Shown here piece by piece: positions 1 to 7,851 of a stretch of 64,000 nucleotides of DNA. The stretch is from positions 2,418,001-2,482,000 of the forward strand of contig NZ_CP102099.1 in assembly GCF_024582815.1 (NCBI RefSeq), given 5' to 3'. The stretch comes from Acinetobacter colistiniresistens (GTDB lineage: Bacteria > Pseudomonadota > Gammaproteobacteria > Pseudomonadales > Moraxellaceae). Under the pieces are notes generated by a model that saw nothing but the letters and a program-made list of their open reading frames with translations, had not been told where the DNA came from and did no database searches. Numbering within the stretch: position 1 is the stretch's first letter; each line of letters opens with the position of its first letter. Position numbers and translations under genes: made by a program.

Positions 1-1229
1 CTGGCGGTTTGATTGGTGGGGCAATTGGTAGTCTATTTGGGCCATTAGGCACGGTTGCAGGTGCTGGGCTTGGTTCTATTATTGGTGAAAAACTCGGAAG
101 TGTCGCAGCGCCTTATATCAAACAATGGACAGATTCATTAATCGCTGCTGATATACCTTCGATGATATCTAAGCTGATCAGTGCAGCATTTAGCTTAACA
201 CCAGGTGGCATCGCAAAATCTTTAGTTGATTGGGGTAAGGAAAAATGGAATTCAACTTTTAACGGCCAACCGAACCCAAGCTATTTGATGCGCCGTCAGT
301 ATGGAGGGCAAGGCGTTAATGGTGGAGAACCGGCACAATTTGGCGCTGCTGCAAAAGCCGTAACAGGAAATCAAAAACAAATTATTAGTCAAATGTATGA
401 TGCGGCAACATCGGCAGGATTTAGTCATAATCAAGCAATAGCGTTACTTGGTGACATTGGTCGTGAGAATGATTTCCGATTAGATAACATTTTTGGAGGC
501 CATAAAGATCCTGCTCGGGGTGACAATTTAGGTATGGTTTCATGGCAGGGAGATAGAAGAAAAAACTTAGAAAAGTTTCTTGCTGGCAGAGGTTTGCTTA
601 ATGAAGATGGAACAATAAAACGTACTCAAGAGGGTCTGAGGGCTCAATTTGAATTTGCTAAATTAGAAATGGAAAATAATAAAAAGTGGAAACAGGGCTT
701 TTTAGATAAGAAAGATATTAGCATTGAGGAAGCAAGGCCACAGTTGGGTGGAAGTGGATCATATTTTGGCTGGGCAAGAGGTCAGGAAACAATCAGGAGA
801 GGTGATGGCACTAGAATACCATTCGACAGCCAAGCTCAAGAGAATAAAGCCAATCAATATTCGAAAGTTGCAGAGGATATGGTAAGCAAAAAGAATGATC
901 AAAATAGTGAAGTAAATAATTCTAAGAATACAACATCAGAAACTGCTGAATTGATTATGCAGAAGGCAAAATCGAATGTACCTGTTTTAAATATGCAATC
1001 ATCAGTGCAACCAATAGCATCACGTAGCGATACTTTTGGTTTGTCTTATGGCAAGCCAAATTTTGATAGTAATATTCAACCTGCTAAAGAGTACTTAACT
1101 TCACCCGCACCACAGGAAGTTGTTGTTAAGAATCAAAATAGTGATACTATCAACCAAAATGTGAGCAATAGAATATTAGCTCATGCGATAACAGGTGGAA
1201 TAGGAATGGGGGATAAATTCAATGGTTAA
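1..1229 (+). CDS. Tail-lysozyme / tape-measure-like protein, C-terminal part (5' end outside window)
   Basis: The frame is open from the left edge, so the true start lies upstream. Visible residues 1-40 are glycine-rich and hydrophobic, as in tape-measure C-termini or membrane-inserting segments. Residues of about 120-290 look like a phage tail-lysozyme (Phage_lysozyme2-type) domain: a helix with a Glu in GDIGREN, then GMVSWQGDR and a late GWARGQET. The last 110 residues are polar and low complexity. A cell-wall hydrolase carried on a tail or secreted particle is inferred; a secreted peptidoglycan-hydrolase effector is the main alternative. The next gene overlaps its end by 8 bases and encodes an exported protein, which is unusual for a plain tail gene. 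Confidence 0.6.
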   Translation, partial: GGLIGGAIGSLFGPLGTVAGAGLGSIIGEKLGSVAAPYIKQWTDSLIAADIPSMISKLISAAFSLTPGGIAKSLVDWGKEKWNSTFNGQPNPSYLMRRQYGGQGVNGGEPAQFGAAAKAVTGNQKQIISQMYDAATSAGFSHNQAIALLGDIGRENDFRLDNIFGGHKDPARGDNLGMVSWQGDRRKNLEKFLAGRGLLNEDGTIKRTQEGLRAQFEFAKLEMENNKKWKQGFLDKKDISIEEARPQLGGSGSYFGWARGQETIRRGDGTRIPFDSQAQENKANQYSKVAEDMVSKKNDQNSEVNNSKNTTSETAELIMQKAKSNVPVLNMQSSVQPIASRSDTFGLSYGKPNFDSNIQPAKEYLTSPAPQEVVVKNQNSDTINQNVSNRILAHAITGGIGMGDKFNG

Positions 1230-1634
1230 TTTTAGGAAAGTAATTCTTGTCGTTGGAGTGTTACTAATAGTTAATACTTCTTATGCAGCCAACAATAAAG
1301 AGAAAATTAAAGGATGTGAAAAAATTCTAGCTGCTGGAATGTTTAATGGATTATTAGAAGATATATGCGGCTTTGAAGGTAATGTTAAGGCCAATTTATT
1401 AAAAATGTACGATAAAGCTGAATGTAGAAAAATCATTCCACAGGCTACAGTAGACCAACTTTCTAAAGATGTAGTTTTAGATACTAAAAAAGAATTGATG
1501 CATATAGTACACATACATTTTGTGAGGAAAACATGCAGCCATATGTTGACTTAAAAAAGAGATGAAATAGAAAATCTAGCAATATAATTTTATTTAAATA
1601 GGAATGGGGAAAAATTCAATGGTAAATTTTAAAC
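1196..1634 (+). repeat. Direct repeat around two exported-protein starts (1196-1233 and 1598-1634)
   Basis: Both copies read AATAGGAATGGGG, then a short variable piece, then AAATTCAATGGT and AATTTTA. The first copy is the end of the lysozyme-like gene plus the start of the exported protein at 1222; the second precedes and includes the start at 1619. Similarity stops soon after the start codon. This is what a partial tandem duplication of a gene-end/gene-start junction would leave. Confidence 0.6.
1222..1554 (+). CDS. Small exported cysteine-containing protein
   Basis: 110 residues. A clear signal peptide ends near SYA at residue 22. The mature part is about 88 residues, mainly helical, with four cysteines (in GCEK, DICG, AECR and KTCS) that could form two periplasmic disulfides. 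The start overlaps the last 8 bases of the lysozyme-like gene, so the two are probably translationally coupled. No family is recognised. Its position directly behind a cell-wall hydrolase and its export suggest an inhibitor or immunity protein acting in the periplasm; this is inference from context only. Confidence 0.6.
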   Translation: MVNFRKVILVVGVLLIVNTSYAANNKEKIKGCEKILAAGMFNGLLEDICGFEGNVKANLLKMYDKAECRKIIPQATVDQLSKDVVLDTKKELMHIVHIHFVRKTCSHMLT

Positions 1635-2011
1635 AAGCATTGTTAATATCTTGTTGTTTATTAAGCATATCTGCCAATGCAAAAAATGAATTAGATCAAT
1701 TTAAAGTAAGTCCTCCATTTGGCAAAACTTCAATAGGTCGATGCCATATGGATTCATGCTCGTGGGGGAAAGTGCTTAATAAAAAAGTAATTTCTTCTTC
1801 AAGTAAAACAATGAATGTTGAGGCAACTATTCTTGGTGGCCAGTCATCTATGAATGGTAATGATAAGATTAAGTGGAATAAAGCATCACATAAAGTAATT
1901 GCTATTTGTTCTAAGAGTAATCCAAGTATGATCATTGAAGATCAAGTTACTCAATTAAACGTTCGAGATTTTCCAGCTGTTGAGGAAAGTGATGTTAATT
2001 TATATTTTTAA
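1619..2011 (+). CDS. Small exported protein, start region duplicated from the gene before
   Basis: About 130 residues when started at the ATG at 1619, which has a GGGGA ribosome site 8 bases before it. An ATG at 1604 is in frame but reads through a copied piece of the upstream gene end. The signal peptide ends near ANA. The mature part has cysteines in GRCHMDSCSWG and AICSKS. The start region (about 1598-1634) nearly repeats 1196-1233, so this gene seems to have been added by duplication next to the lysozyme-like gene. Function is unknown; a second periplasmic immunity-type protein is possible. Confidence 0.55.
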   Translation: MVNFKQALLISCCLLSISANAKNELDQFKVSPPFGKTSIGRCHMDSCSWGKVLNKKVISSSSKTMNVEATILGGQSSMNGNDKIKWNKASHKVIAICSKSNPSMIIEDQVTQLNVRDFPAVEESDVNLYF

Positions 2012-2142
2012 TTTGTCATGATTATAAAAACGGCGCTTATGATGGTGCTAAGAAGTTTAATTATCATTAATTTGGTTAAAAATAAAATTAACATAGTAAT
2101 TTTATTTATTAGTTTTGGATTGCTTTTTAATGGAGAATTGGG

Positions 2143-2658
2143 ATGAATAATAATTTTAAATTAGCTTCTGTTGTTATTATTTCATGTGTGACACATAGTG
2201 TTTATGCGATTGAACCAGCAACTAAAGAACTTAATATAGATCAGTATACAAAGTGCGCATCAAGTACACTAACTACTGGATTAATTAAAACTGCTTTCAA
2301 TCAGCAAAGTGATCGTGAATCACAAGCTATGGTTTATGGTGGGGTTGGGATGGCATTGTATGCTGGCTATTTGACCTCTCCAGAGGATGCTCTGAATAGT
2401 TATAAAGAGCATCAGCAAAAAATAAAGCAAGATGCATTAAAATATATTCAGAGTGGTAGCCGTAATGAAATTTACAAGTTCACAGTTTCATACCTTGTGC
2501 CTAGAAACGAGAAATGTTTACCACTCTTTAAAGATTTAGCATCTACTTTAGCGAAAAAGGATGTTAATTGGGAAAATTTTAAGCAGTCAGAACAAGCTAA
2601 AAAATTAACTGATGATGTAATGAGATCTGCACAAGAAATAGTTACGGGGAAAAAATGA
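2143..2658 (+). CDS. Exported protein of unknown function
   Basis: 171 residues with a signal peptide ending near VYA at residue 22. The mature protein is mostly helical and has two cysteines (KCASS and EKCLP). The ribosome site GGAATTGGG lies just before the ATG. Its stop overlaps the next start (ATGA at 2655), so the two form a unit. It belongs to the run of exported proteins behind the lysozyme-like gene. No family recognised. Confidence 0.55.
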   Translation: MNNNFKLASVVIISCVTHSVYAIEPATKELNIDQYTKCASSTLTTGLIKTAFNQQSDRESQAMVYGGVGMALYAGYLTSPEDALNSYKEHQQKIKQDALKYIQSGSRNEIYKFTVSYLVPRNEKCLPLFKDLASTLAKKDVNWENFKQSEQAKKLTDDVMRSAQEIVTGKK

Positions 2659-3038
2659 TGTGTCGTTTCATCATTGCAACTATAGGTTTTCTATTTGCAA
2701 GTTGTGTATTTGCTAAAGAAAAACCAATTGATGATAAGCCTAAGCAAATCCAAGTTAATCCTGATATTGTAGAACTATCTGTCTTTAAGGCAGACATTCA
2801 ACGTCAAATTTTACGCTCATGGAATATACCTGCTGGGTCAAGTGGTCAGGTAGCCAAAGCAGTATTAACGCTTGATGAGCAAGGCGGTATCAGTAACCTC
2901 GTGGTTTCAAGTAAGGATTTTGAAACGAAGCAAAGCATCGAGCGTGCTATTCAGGAGATTATTCCCATCAAATTGCCACCCAATTTAAAATTGACTGATG
3001 ATAACAATATCTTTAAGTTTACTTTTACTGCTAGATAA
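2655..3038 (+). CDS. Exported TonB/TolA C-terminal-domain-like protein
   Basis: 127 residues. The signal peptide ends near VFA, with a possible alternative start at the second Met. The rest follows the pattern of TonB/TolA C-terminal domains: an Ile-Arg/Gln-rich helix with RSWNIPAG, a strand VAKAVLTLDEQGGISNLVVSS, a helix with SIERAIQ, and a final strand FKFTFTA. There is no N-terminal membrane anchor or Pro-rich spacer, so it is not a working energy transducer by itself. Overlap with the previous gene suggests a joint role, perhaps binding a Tol/Ton component or blocking entry through it; this is speculative. Confidence 0.5.
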   Translation: MMCRFIIATIGFLFASCVFAKEKPIDDKPKQIQVNPDIVELSVFKADIQRQILRSWNIPAGSSGQVAKAVLTLDEQGGISNLVVSSKDFETKQSIERAIQEIIPIKLPPNLKLTDDNNIFKFTFTAR

Positions 3039-3110
3039 AGCTAATATATTTATGCATTTAAAATTAATTGGGTAGTTGGCTTAATTCAAATACGATTAAA
3101 AGGGGTCAAA

Positions 3111-3423
3111 GTGAACGAAGAACTTGCAAGGTTGGTAGATAATTTTCATATTCATTTTTAGCAATAAAAACATAGGTAACTCTTTAAGTACAGCAAGCGC
3201 TTTATATAAAGAAATTCTCATTGGTGAAGAACCACGTTTACGAGATCAAATAAAAACTTTAAAAGAACATGGTCTGTCTGTAACTGAAAATAAAAAGCAT
3301 CAACATTTCTTTGTGTTTTCTAATGAGGAAGCTTATGAAAAAAAAATTCATATTGAGCAGCCTGAACCTAACGATATTAGAGTGGAGAAATTTATGCAAG
3401 AATTGATTAAAGAATATAGCTAG
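3111..3423 (+). CDS. Small unknown protein, reading frame shifted near 3158
   Basis: A GTG start at 3111 follows AGGGGTCAAA. The frame stops after 17 codons, but removing one T from the five-T run near 3158-3162 joins it to a long open frame ending at TAG 3421-3423, giving about 103 residues. The restored product is charged and helical (SALYKEILIGEEPRLRDQIK, then a run with KKHQHFF). Family unknown. Either the gene is newly broken or the extra base is a sequence error. Confidence 0.4.
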
Positions 3424-3446
3424 CAAAATCAATAATTTGATTGGGT

Positions 3447-3488
3447 TTGGAACTATAAAAAAGCTCACGATTGGTGGGCTTTTTTATG
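3447..3488 (+). promoter_or_regulatory. TTGGAAC-hairpin module 1
   Basis: TTGGAAC at 3447-3453 is followed by a hairpin with AAAAAGC and GCTTTTT arms (about 3457-3485) that runs straight into ATG at 3486. The ORF from that ATG is only 24 codons. A second small hairpin, AGACCT-gttaat-AGGTCT, follows at about 3508-3525. The hairpin looks like a Rho-independent terminator for the gene before. This is the shortest and least regular member of the module set. Confidence 0.4.
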
Positions 3489-3653
3489 ATTGAGTTTTTT
3501 ATTAAACCAAATAATAGACCTGTTAATAGGTCTTGTGATTGGTCTTTTGTTGGGTTATAGTGCTTAAAGATATGTAGCATTTTTAACTTTTTAGGAGCGG
3601 TTTTGATTAATTAGCTACAGATTAATGCAAAACAAAAATTATGAAGGTGAGGT

Positions 3654-3938
3654 ATGAACCACTTAATCCACAGTCGATTTGTGGCTAGTGTTTCTGATCT
3701 TAAAAAGAACCCAATGGAAGTAGTTGGAAATGGTTTTGGTGAAGCTGTGGCAATTCTTAACCGTAATAATCCCGCCTTCTATTGTGTGCCAGCTGATATG
3801 TATGAAAAGCTGATGGATTTGATTGAAGATAAGGAACTTTTAAAGCTAGCAGAACAAGTCGATGATACTGAAACAGTTAAGGTGTCAATCAATGGCTTAC
3901 GAACTAGAGTTCGAAAAGAACGCCCTAAAGAAGTTTGA
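3654..3938 (+). CDS. Type II antitoxin, Phd/YefM (StbD-like)
   Basis: 94 residues. The N-terminal part, with SVSDLKKNPMEVV, AVAILNRNNPAFYCVPADMYE, has the typical Phd/YefM DNA-binding pattern; the C-terminal third is acidic then basic and should wrap the toxin. GAAGGTGAGGT precedes the start. The toxin gene begins inside its last 47 bases in another frame, the usual arrangement for coupled antitoxin-toxin pairs. Autorepression by the complex is expected from the family. Confidence 0.85.
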   Translation: MNHLIHSRFVASVSDLKKNPMEVVGNGFGEAVAILNRNNPAFYCVPADMYEKLMDLIEDKELLKLAEQVDDTETVKVSINGLRTRVRKERPKEV

Positions 3939-4158
3939 AAAATTAAACCCGCAAATTGCTGAGCAGTTTATTCGTAAGCTGGAAGCTGTACTTGAAAACC
4001 CTAAGATACCCAAGAATAAGCTTAGTGGATCGGTTGATCTATATAAAATTAAGCTGAAAGCTGCTGGTTATAGATTGGTGTATAAGGTTAAAGATGAAAC
4101 GGTAGTTGTATTAGTTCTTGATGTTGATCGTCGAGATGCTATCTATAAGAACATTTAA
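3892..4158 (+). CDS. Type II toxin, RelE/StbE family
   Basis: 88 residues from the ATG at 3892 (MAYELEFEKNALKKF). It has the RelE/ParE pattern: an N-terminal strand and helix with LEFEKNALKKFEKL, a middle basic section NKLSGSVDLYKIKL, GYRLVYKVKDETVVVLVLDV, and a C-terminal RRDAIYKNI. This family cuts mRNA at the ribosome, or in the ParE branch acts on gyrase; the sequence is closer to RelE/StbE. A longer start at 3862 is less likely because the antitoxin end overlaps it. A terminator follows. Confidence 0.85.
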   Translation: MAYELEFEKNALKKFEKLNPQIAEQFIRKLEAVLENPKIPKNKLSGSVDLYKIKLKAAGYRLVYKVKDETVVVLVLDVDRRDAIYKNI

Positions 4159-4163
4159 TCATA

Positions 4164-4188
4164 GGGCCAGACTTGATTGGCCTTTTTC
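4164..4188 (+). terminator. Terminator of the toxin-antitoxin pair
   Basis: A GGCCA / TGGCC stem with a short loop is followed by TTTTTC. Confidence 0.6.
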
Positions 4189-4230
4189 TTTAATTTTCAA
4201 TTTTTATAACTCCTATTTTAAGGATCCTAC

Positions 4231-4558
4231 ATGAATTTAAAATTAATTATCATTAGTATTTTAGCTGTAACTATTTTAGTTTCAGGTTGTACCAAAACTG
4301 AAGAAAAAATATACTCCACCTGCGGCTAAAACAGTTCATATGGATATAGATACATCTGCTCAGCATGATCCAACGACAGATTTAGAAAAAGTATATAAAG
4401 AAAATGTGGGTGAGGAACCTAAGAAGGCTAACATATTTGATTTTAATGAGTTGAAGAATGGGCCAGCGTCAGCTGAAGAAGAAAAGCCTGTTGATCCAAT
4501 GGCAGAAATACAAGCTACTGCTGAAGAAAATATTCGTAATCATGAGAAAATGAATTAA
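4231..4558 (+). CDS. Small lipoprotein, one-base frameshift in an A run
   Basis: ATG at 4231 starts a signal peptide with lipobox LVSGC. The frame stops soon after TKTEEK, but removing one A from the run at 4304-4309 joins it to the open frame that continues to 4558. The restored protein is about 108 residues, Pro- and Glu-rich (TPPAAKTVHMDID, then DLEKVYKENVGEEPKK) and disordered. An acidic envelope lipoprotein with no recognised family. The first part is invisible if only the intact downstream frame is read. Confidence 0.5.
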
Positions 4559-4663
4559 AGATTAATATTTTAGAGCTACCTTTGGGTGGATTTTATATTT
4601 GTAATTAATGTATATTTAACATGCTAAGATTTTTAGTTGTATATGGATTTTTCCATGGGGCGA

Positions 4664-5596
4664 GATGTACACTTCTAATTTAAATTCAACTATTGAAACC
4701 CTTTCAGTTGAAAGACTGGAAAGTTATAAATCGTATTTCAATTTGCCTTCACATGAAGATGGTCTTAATCTCTATCTTTGGAATGATGCATTGGCTTCTT
4801 CCTTTTTAAATTGATTAGTATTTTTGAAGTAGCATTTAGAAATATGATACATCGTGAGTTATCACATATGTACCATAAGAATGCGAAACAAGGTAATGTA
4901 TTTAATAATGATTGGTATAATTATTTAGTTAGCTCAAAAATTTTAAATTATAAAACTTCTGAAATTCTCGCAAAAACTACCCATGTAAAAATAAGGGGAG
5001 CCCATAAGCTTAGGAAACCAGCACCTTTACCAGGCAAAGTGATCGCAGCTCAAACATTTGGTTTTTGGATTAAAGTAATTGAAACGACACAGAAGTCTAT
5101 TGATTGGAAAACCATTTTTTTTAAAGGATTTAAGGGGCACTTTGCGATAAATGATACGTATTGGGATAGTAAGGCGATTAGTGACCTGCTAGTTAGATTG
5201 GAACAAATAAATGAGTTAAGGAATAGAATTGCGCATCATGAACCTCTATGGAAGTTTACCAAAATTACACATTGGAAAACAAAAGAAATAATATATGAAT
5301 CAGCTTTTACACCCTCTGAAAGCATTCAAAGAATGAAAACGCTTAATCATCGGATATGTATTGTTTTGGGTTGGCTTTCAAAAGATAGGAGGCAAGATTA
5401 TGAAAACTCCTACTATAAACGGCATTTTGATTGGTTTTGTCGTGAGCAGACTATTGAAATATTTAAAAATAACGGATTCTATAACTCAGTTAGTATTTCT
5501 AAAGGGAAGCGCGAATTGGGTAAATTTATGAGAAATAGTTGTTTGTTAGAAATCACTCATAAGAATGGTGCTATGCTGATCACCAGGGATTTCTAA
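4664..5596 (+). CDS. Abi-like (AbiD/F, Abi_2 family) HEPN protein, one-base frameshift near 4803
   Basis: ATG at 4664 opens with LSVERLESYKSYF and LNLYLWNDAL, the classic Abi_2 N-terminus. The frame stops at 4811, but adding one T to the five-T run at 4803-4807 continues directly into ISIFEVAFRNMIHREL and on to 5596, about 310 residues. The C-terminal half carries ELRNRIAHHEP, whose R-x4-H motif is the HEPN ribonuclease signature. Abi_2 proteins cause phage abortive infection, probably by RNA cleavage. It lies among phage-type genes, so it may be an element-borne exclusion gene. Whether it is intact depends on that one base. Confidence 0.75.
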
Positions 5597-5714
5597 AAAT
5601 TAAATTAATGCTTTACATTTAAACTTAATCTTGTAAAATAATGGTATTACATGCTTTCTATGGTATTGAGGTCAGTAATAATTTTCTCGCTGACTGTATA
5701 GAAACGCTCGAATT

Positions 5715-5741
5715 GAAGACACCCTGCGGGGTGTTTTCGCC
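5715..5741 (+). terminator. Terminator-like hairpin in the 5597-5888 gap
   Basis: GAAGACACCC pairs with GGGTGTTTTC across a tight loop. The remaining roughly 290 bases of this gap show no gene that can be supported. Confidence 0.5.
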
Positions 5742-5888
5742 TTTCTGGCCATTGAAAAATTTTATTGAAACTATGTTTGAGTTAGTACCTTGTGTAAATA
5801 GTTTTTTATCCCCTTGAATTTATTTTATTTATCCTTATAAAAGTAATTCACAACAGAGTTTAAACCTACTATGCGGATGAAATAAAGA

Positions 5889-6122
5889 ATGGCGACTTTA
5901 CCCAAAAAGATGACAGCAGTATTTGAGAAATATGAAGCTATGAACCCAAATTCATGGAAAATGGGCGATTTTGAGCAGGATATTATTGCTATTTCAAGAC
6001 AACCTGCAAATTATCAAGATGCAAAATCTGCTATTCGGCGAGCTCAAAAAGCAGGTCGCTATCCAATTACAACAAGTGCTTATGTTCAAAAGCATATTGA
6101 TTTATTTGGAAATGCACCTTAG
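5889..6122 (+). CDS. Small helical phage-island protein
   Basis: 77 residues, soluble, mostly helical and basic (KMTAVFEKYEAM, then DAKSAIRRAQKAGRYP). No family recognised. It opens the long co-directional run to 15.9 kb. The ribosome site is weak (GGATGAAATAAAGA). Module 2 lies just downstream. Confidence 0.45.
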   Translation: MATLPKKMTAVFEKYEAMNPNSWKMGDFEQDIIAISRQPANYQDAKSAIRRAQKAGRYPITTSAYVQKHIDLFGNAP

Positions 6123-6153
6123 TGGGTTAAAGTTTCTGCTGATACTTTTTTAA

Positions 6154-6224
6154 TTGGAACAAGCCCAAAACTTAAAAGCATTTATTGTCACAATAGCCTT
6201 ATAGAAATATAAGGTTTTTTTATG
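6154..6224 (+). promoter_or_regulatory. TTGGAAC-hairpin module 2
   Basis: TTGGAAC at 6154-6160 lies 68 bases before the start codon. A hairpin with arms CCTTAT (6197-6202) and ATAAGG (6209-6214) is followed by seven T then ATG at 6222. The only ribosome-site-like bases, AAGG, are inside the 3' arm, so folding would hide them. Confidence 0.5.
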
Positions 6225-6743
6225 GGTACTTTAAACTTAACGTCTATCACTCCAGATACGCCGTACATTAAAAAAATCAGAGCCGCCTTGGAAAAGGCAA
6301 CAGGTCAGTCAATACCGCTTCTAGAAGTTAAAAAGGTTCAACGTAAAGCCGGTGTTAGTGTAGTACCTGTATTTTTAGTTTTTGCAGGTGGGCAAGAGCT
6401 CACTTTATATGTTCGGGCAAGTGCTGATGTAGTCAAAGCTGAATTGAATGGTAAGGAGTTTGTCTTACCTGGTGATTTTAGTGATGATTACCAACAGACT
6501 TTTGATAATGCCGTATCTGGTACAGCGAAGCTGATTCGTGAATCACAGTCAAAGGTTCAGCTACAAAATCAAAAAGAGAAGGTGAAATTGCCACCACGAA
6601 AAAATCGTAGTATCAACCAACAGATTTCTGACAAGAAAGAAGAAGAAAACCTGTTAGATAAAGAACTGACAGATATGACAGTGCAACGTGACCAATTGTT
6701 AGTTCAGCTTAAGCAAGTTGAAGAAAGCACAGCTTCAGTATGA
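6222..6743 (+). CDS. Phage-island protein with compact N-terminal domain and coiled-coil tail
   Basis: 173 residues. Residues 1-105 form a compact mixed domain (SVVPVFLVFAGGQELTLYVRA); residues 110-170 are highly charged and helical, likely a coiled coil (QKEKVKLPPRK, DKKEEENLLDKELTDM). No signal peptide. Not recognised. Its length, order and lack of enzyme motifs suit a structural or assembly protein. Preceded by module 2 and followed by a terminator-like GAGG/CCTC hairpin with a T tract (about 6759-6785). Confidence 0.45.
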   Translation: MGTLNLTSITPDTPYIKKIRAALEKATGQSIPLLEVKKVQRKAGVSVVPVFLVFAGGQELTLYVRASADVVKAELNGKEFVLPGDFSDDYQQTFDNAVSGTAKLIRESQSKVQLQNQKEKVKLPPRKNRSINQQISDKKEEENLLDKELTDMTVQRDQLLVQLKQVEESTASV

Positions 6744-6786
6744 TTATTAGAAAACATGAGAGGTGACTTAGGTTGCCTCTTTTTTA

Positions 6787-6856
6787 TTGGAACACTTAGC
6801 AATACTAATGACTGTAAGGCAATAACCTAATGTTTATGAATTAGGAGCCTCATATG
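6787..6856 (+). promoter_or_regulatory. TTGGAAC-hairpin module 3
   Basis: TTGGAAC at 6787-6793 is 67 bases before ATG 6854. The hairpin CCTAAT (6826-6831) / ATTAGG (6840-6845) has the ribosome site AGGAG (6843-6847) overlapping its 3' arm. Confidence 0.5.
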
Positions 6857-7219
6857 TATTTAAACTTTCAATCTGTGATAGTTGACCTAGTTGTAATTGC
6901 TATTTTTATTTATCACGCATTTCTAGCATTTGCGGGTATAAAAAATATGTTGTTGCCCTTAAATACACTATTAAATAAAGGGGTGACAGATCATATTTTC
7001 AACAAAGTAAAAAAATGGTTTTATGCGTCGCTTATTCTACTGCTTGGGGTTACTTGCCTTATTACATGGCGGTTCTATGAAGTTGTTTCATTCTTTGATG
7101 TCACGGGTTATGGGGCACATATCTTAGTCGCCATATTTGGCATTTATGGCTTTACCATCTTAAGCATTTATATTTTCTGCAAATTGCTATTGGTTACGGC
7201 CCAAAGAGCTGGCTTATGA
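6854..7219 (+). CDS. Three-pass membrane protein
   Basis: 121 residues with three hydrophobic segments (about 9-30, 56-75 and 89-115) joined by a basic loop KKVKKWF. No known family is seen. A holin would usually be smaller; this could be a membrane anchor or an exclusion protein. Its stop overlaps the next start by four bases (ATGA at 7216). Confidence 0.5.
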   Translation: MYLNFQSVIVDLVVIAIFIYHAFLAFAGIKNMLLPLNTLLNKGVTDHIFNKVKKWFYASLILLLGVTCLITWRFYEVVSFFDVTGYGAHILVAIFGIYGFTILSIYIFCKLLLVTAQRAGL

Positions 7220-7554
7220 TCGATTCAAAAAAAATAATGGCAATGATTGAGCATTGGCTGCAATCTGAAATTAATGGCTATCTAGGTTCGGATTATGTCC
7301 CAGATTGGAATGCCTTATTCATGGGGCCGTTAAGTGCTCCAGTTGCTAATACCTTCATTGAGAAAATGAAAAGAGATATACCGATCTTAAAACAATTAAG
7401 TGCAGATCATCTTCAATTGTGGTCCCAAGATGAGGGATTTGAAACAAAGATCATTTACTTACGAGTAGCAAATCAAATAGCAATTAATTTAAACCAGGTG
7501 CGAGATATGCAATTAGCACGAAATGGAGAGACATTCGATGTTGACGCAAGCTGA
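7216..7554 (+). CDS. Phage-island protein, unknown
   Basis: 112 residues, soluble, mixed helix (MIEHWLQSEINGYLG, then NTFIEKMKRDIPILKQL and a final ANQIAINLNQVRDMQLARNGE). No family recognised; size and position would suit a small baseplate or neck component, but no motif proves it. Overlaps genes on both sides, so part of a tightly packed transcription unit. Confidence 0.4.
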   Translation: MIDSKKIMAMIEHWLQSEINGYLGSDYVPDWNALFMGPLSAPVANTFIEKMKRDIPILKQLSADHLQLWSQDEGFETKIIYLRVANQIAINLNQVRDMQLARNGETFDVDAS

Positions 7555-7738
7555 TTTTGAAGCTCGCCTTGTCGAACTATCGCCAATTTTAAGAAGACTC
7601 GTTCCAGCGAATATTGTAGTAAAGGTAAATGCCAAAGAACTTGATGTGAATGGGGAGTTTCCCATGGCTGTTGGGTTGATTGGCAAAACATACCTAATAA
7701 ATGACCAAAGCATTGGTATTACGGACAATAAAAAATAG
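7538..7738 (+). CDS. Small phage-island protein
   Basis: 66 residues from ATG 7538, which has GGAGA about 8 bases before it; an ATG at 7523 in the same frame is possible but lacks this site. Overlaps the previous gene by 17 bases. Pattern: helix ADFEARLVELSPILRRL, then strands IVVKVNAKEL and FPMAVGLIG. Function unknown. Confidence 0.4.
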   Translation: MLTQADFEARLVELSPILRRLVPANIVVKVNAKELDVNGEFPMAVGLIGKTYLINDQSIGITDNKK

Positions 7739-7758
7739 TTTGGCTAGATTAGGAGTAA

Positions 7759-7851
7759 TTGGAACTGTCCAAAAACGCTAAATCTTAGCAATGGTTTTAT
7801 GTAATTGTTTGATGAAGAAACAACATAAACCATTGTTAGGATTTATACATG
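7759..7851 (+). promoter_or_regulatory. TTGGAAC-hairpin module 4, long stem
   Basis: TTGGAAC at 7759-7765 is 90 bases before ATG 7849. Between them a long imperfect stem pairs 7781-7810 with 7818-7842 around the loop GATGAAG. The ribosome-site-like TTAGGA lies in the 3' arm. The extra stem length explains the longer spacing. Confidence 0.55.

Noticed and set aside
3486..3560. A 24-codon ORF after module 1
   Set aside because: Too short to support as a gene; could be a leader peptide but nothing indicates it.
6154..6222. TTGGAAC as a sigma-54 promoter
   Set aside because: No GC at the required spacing downstream in any of the seven copies, and a sigma-70 -10 box at constant distance is also absent.
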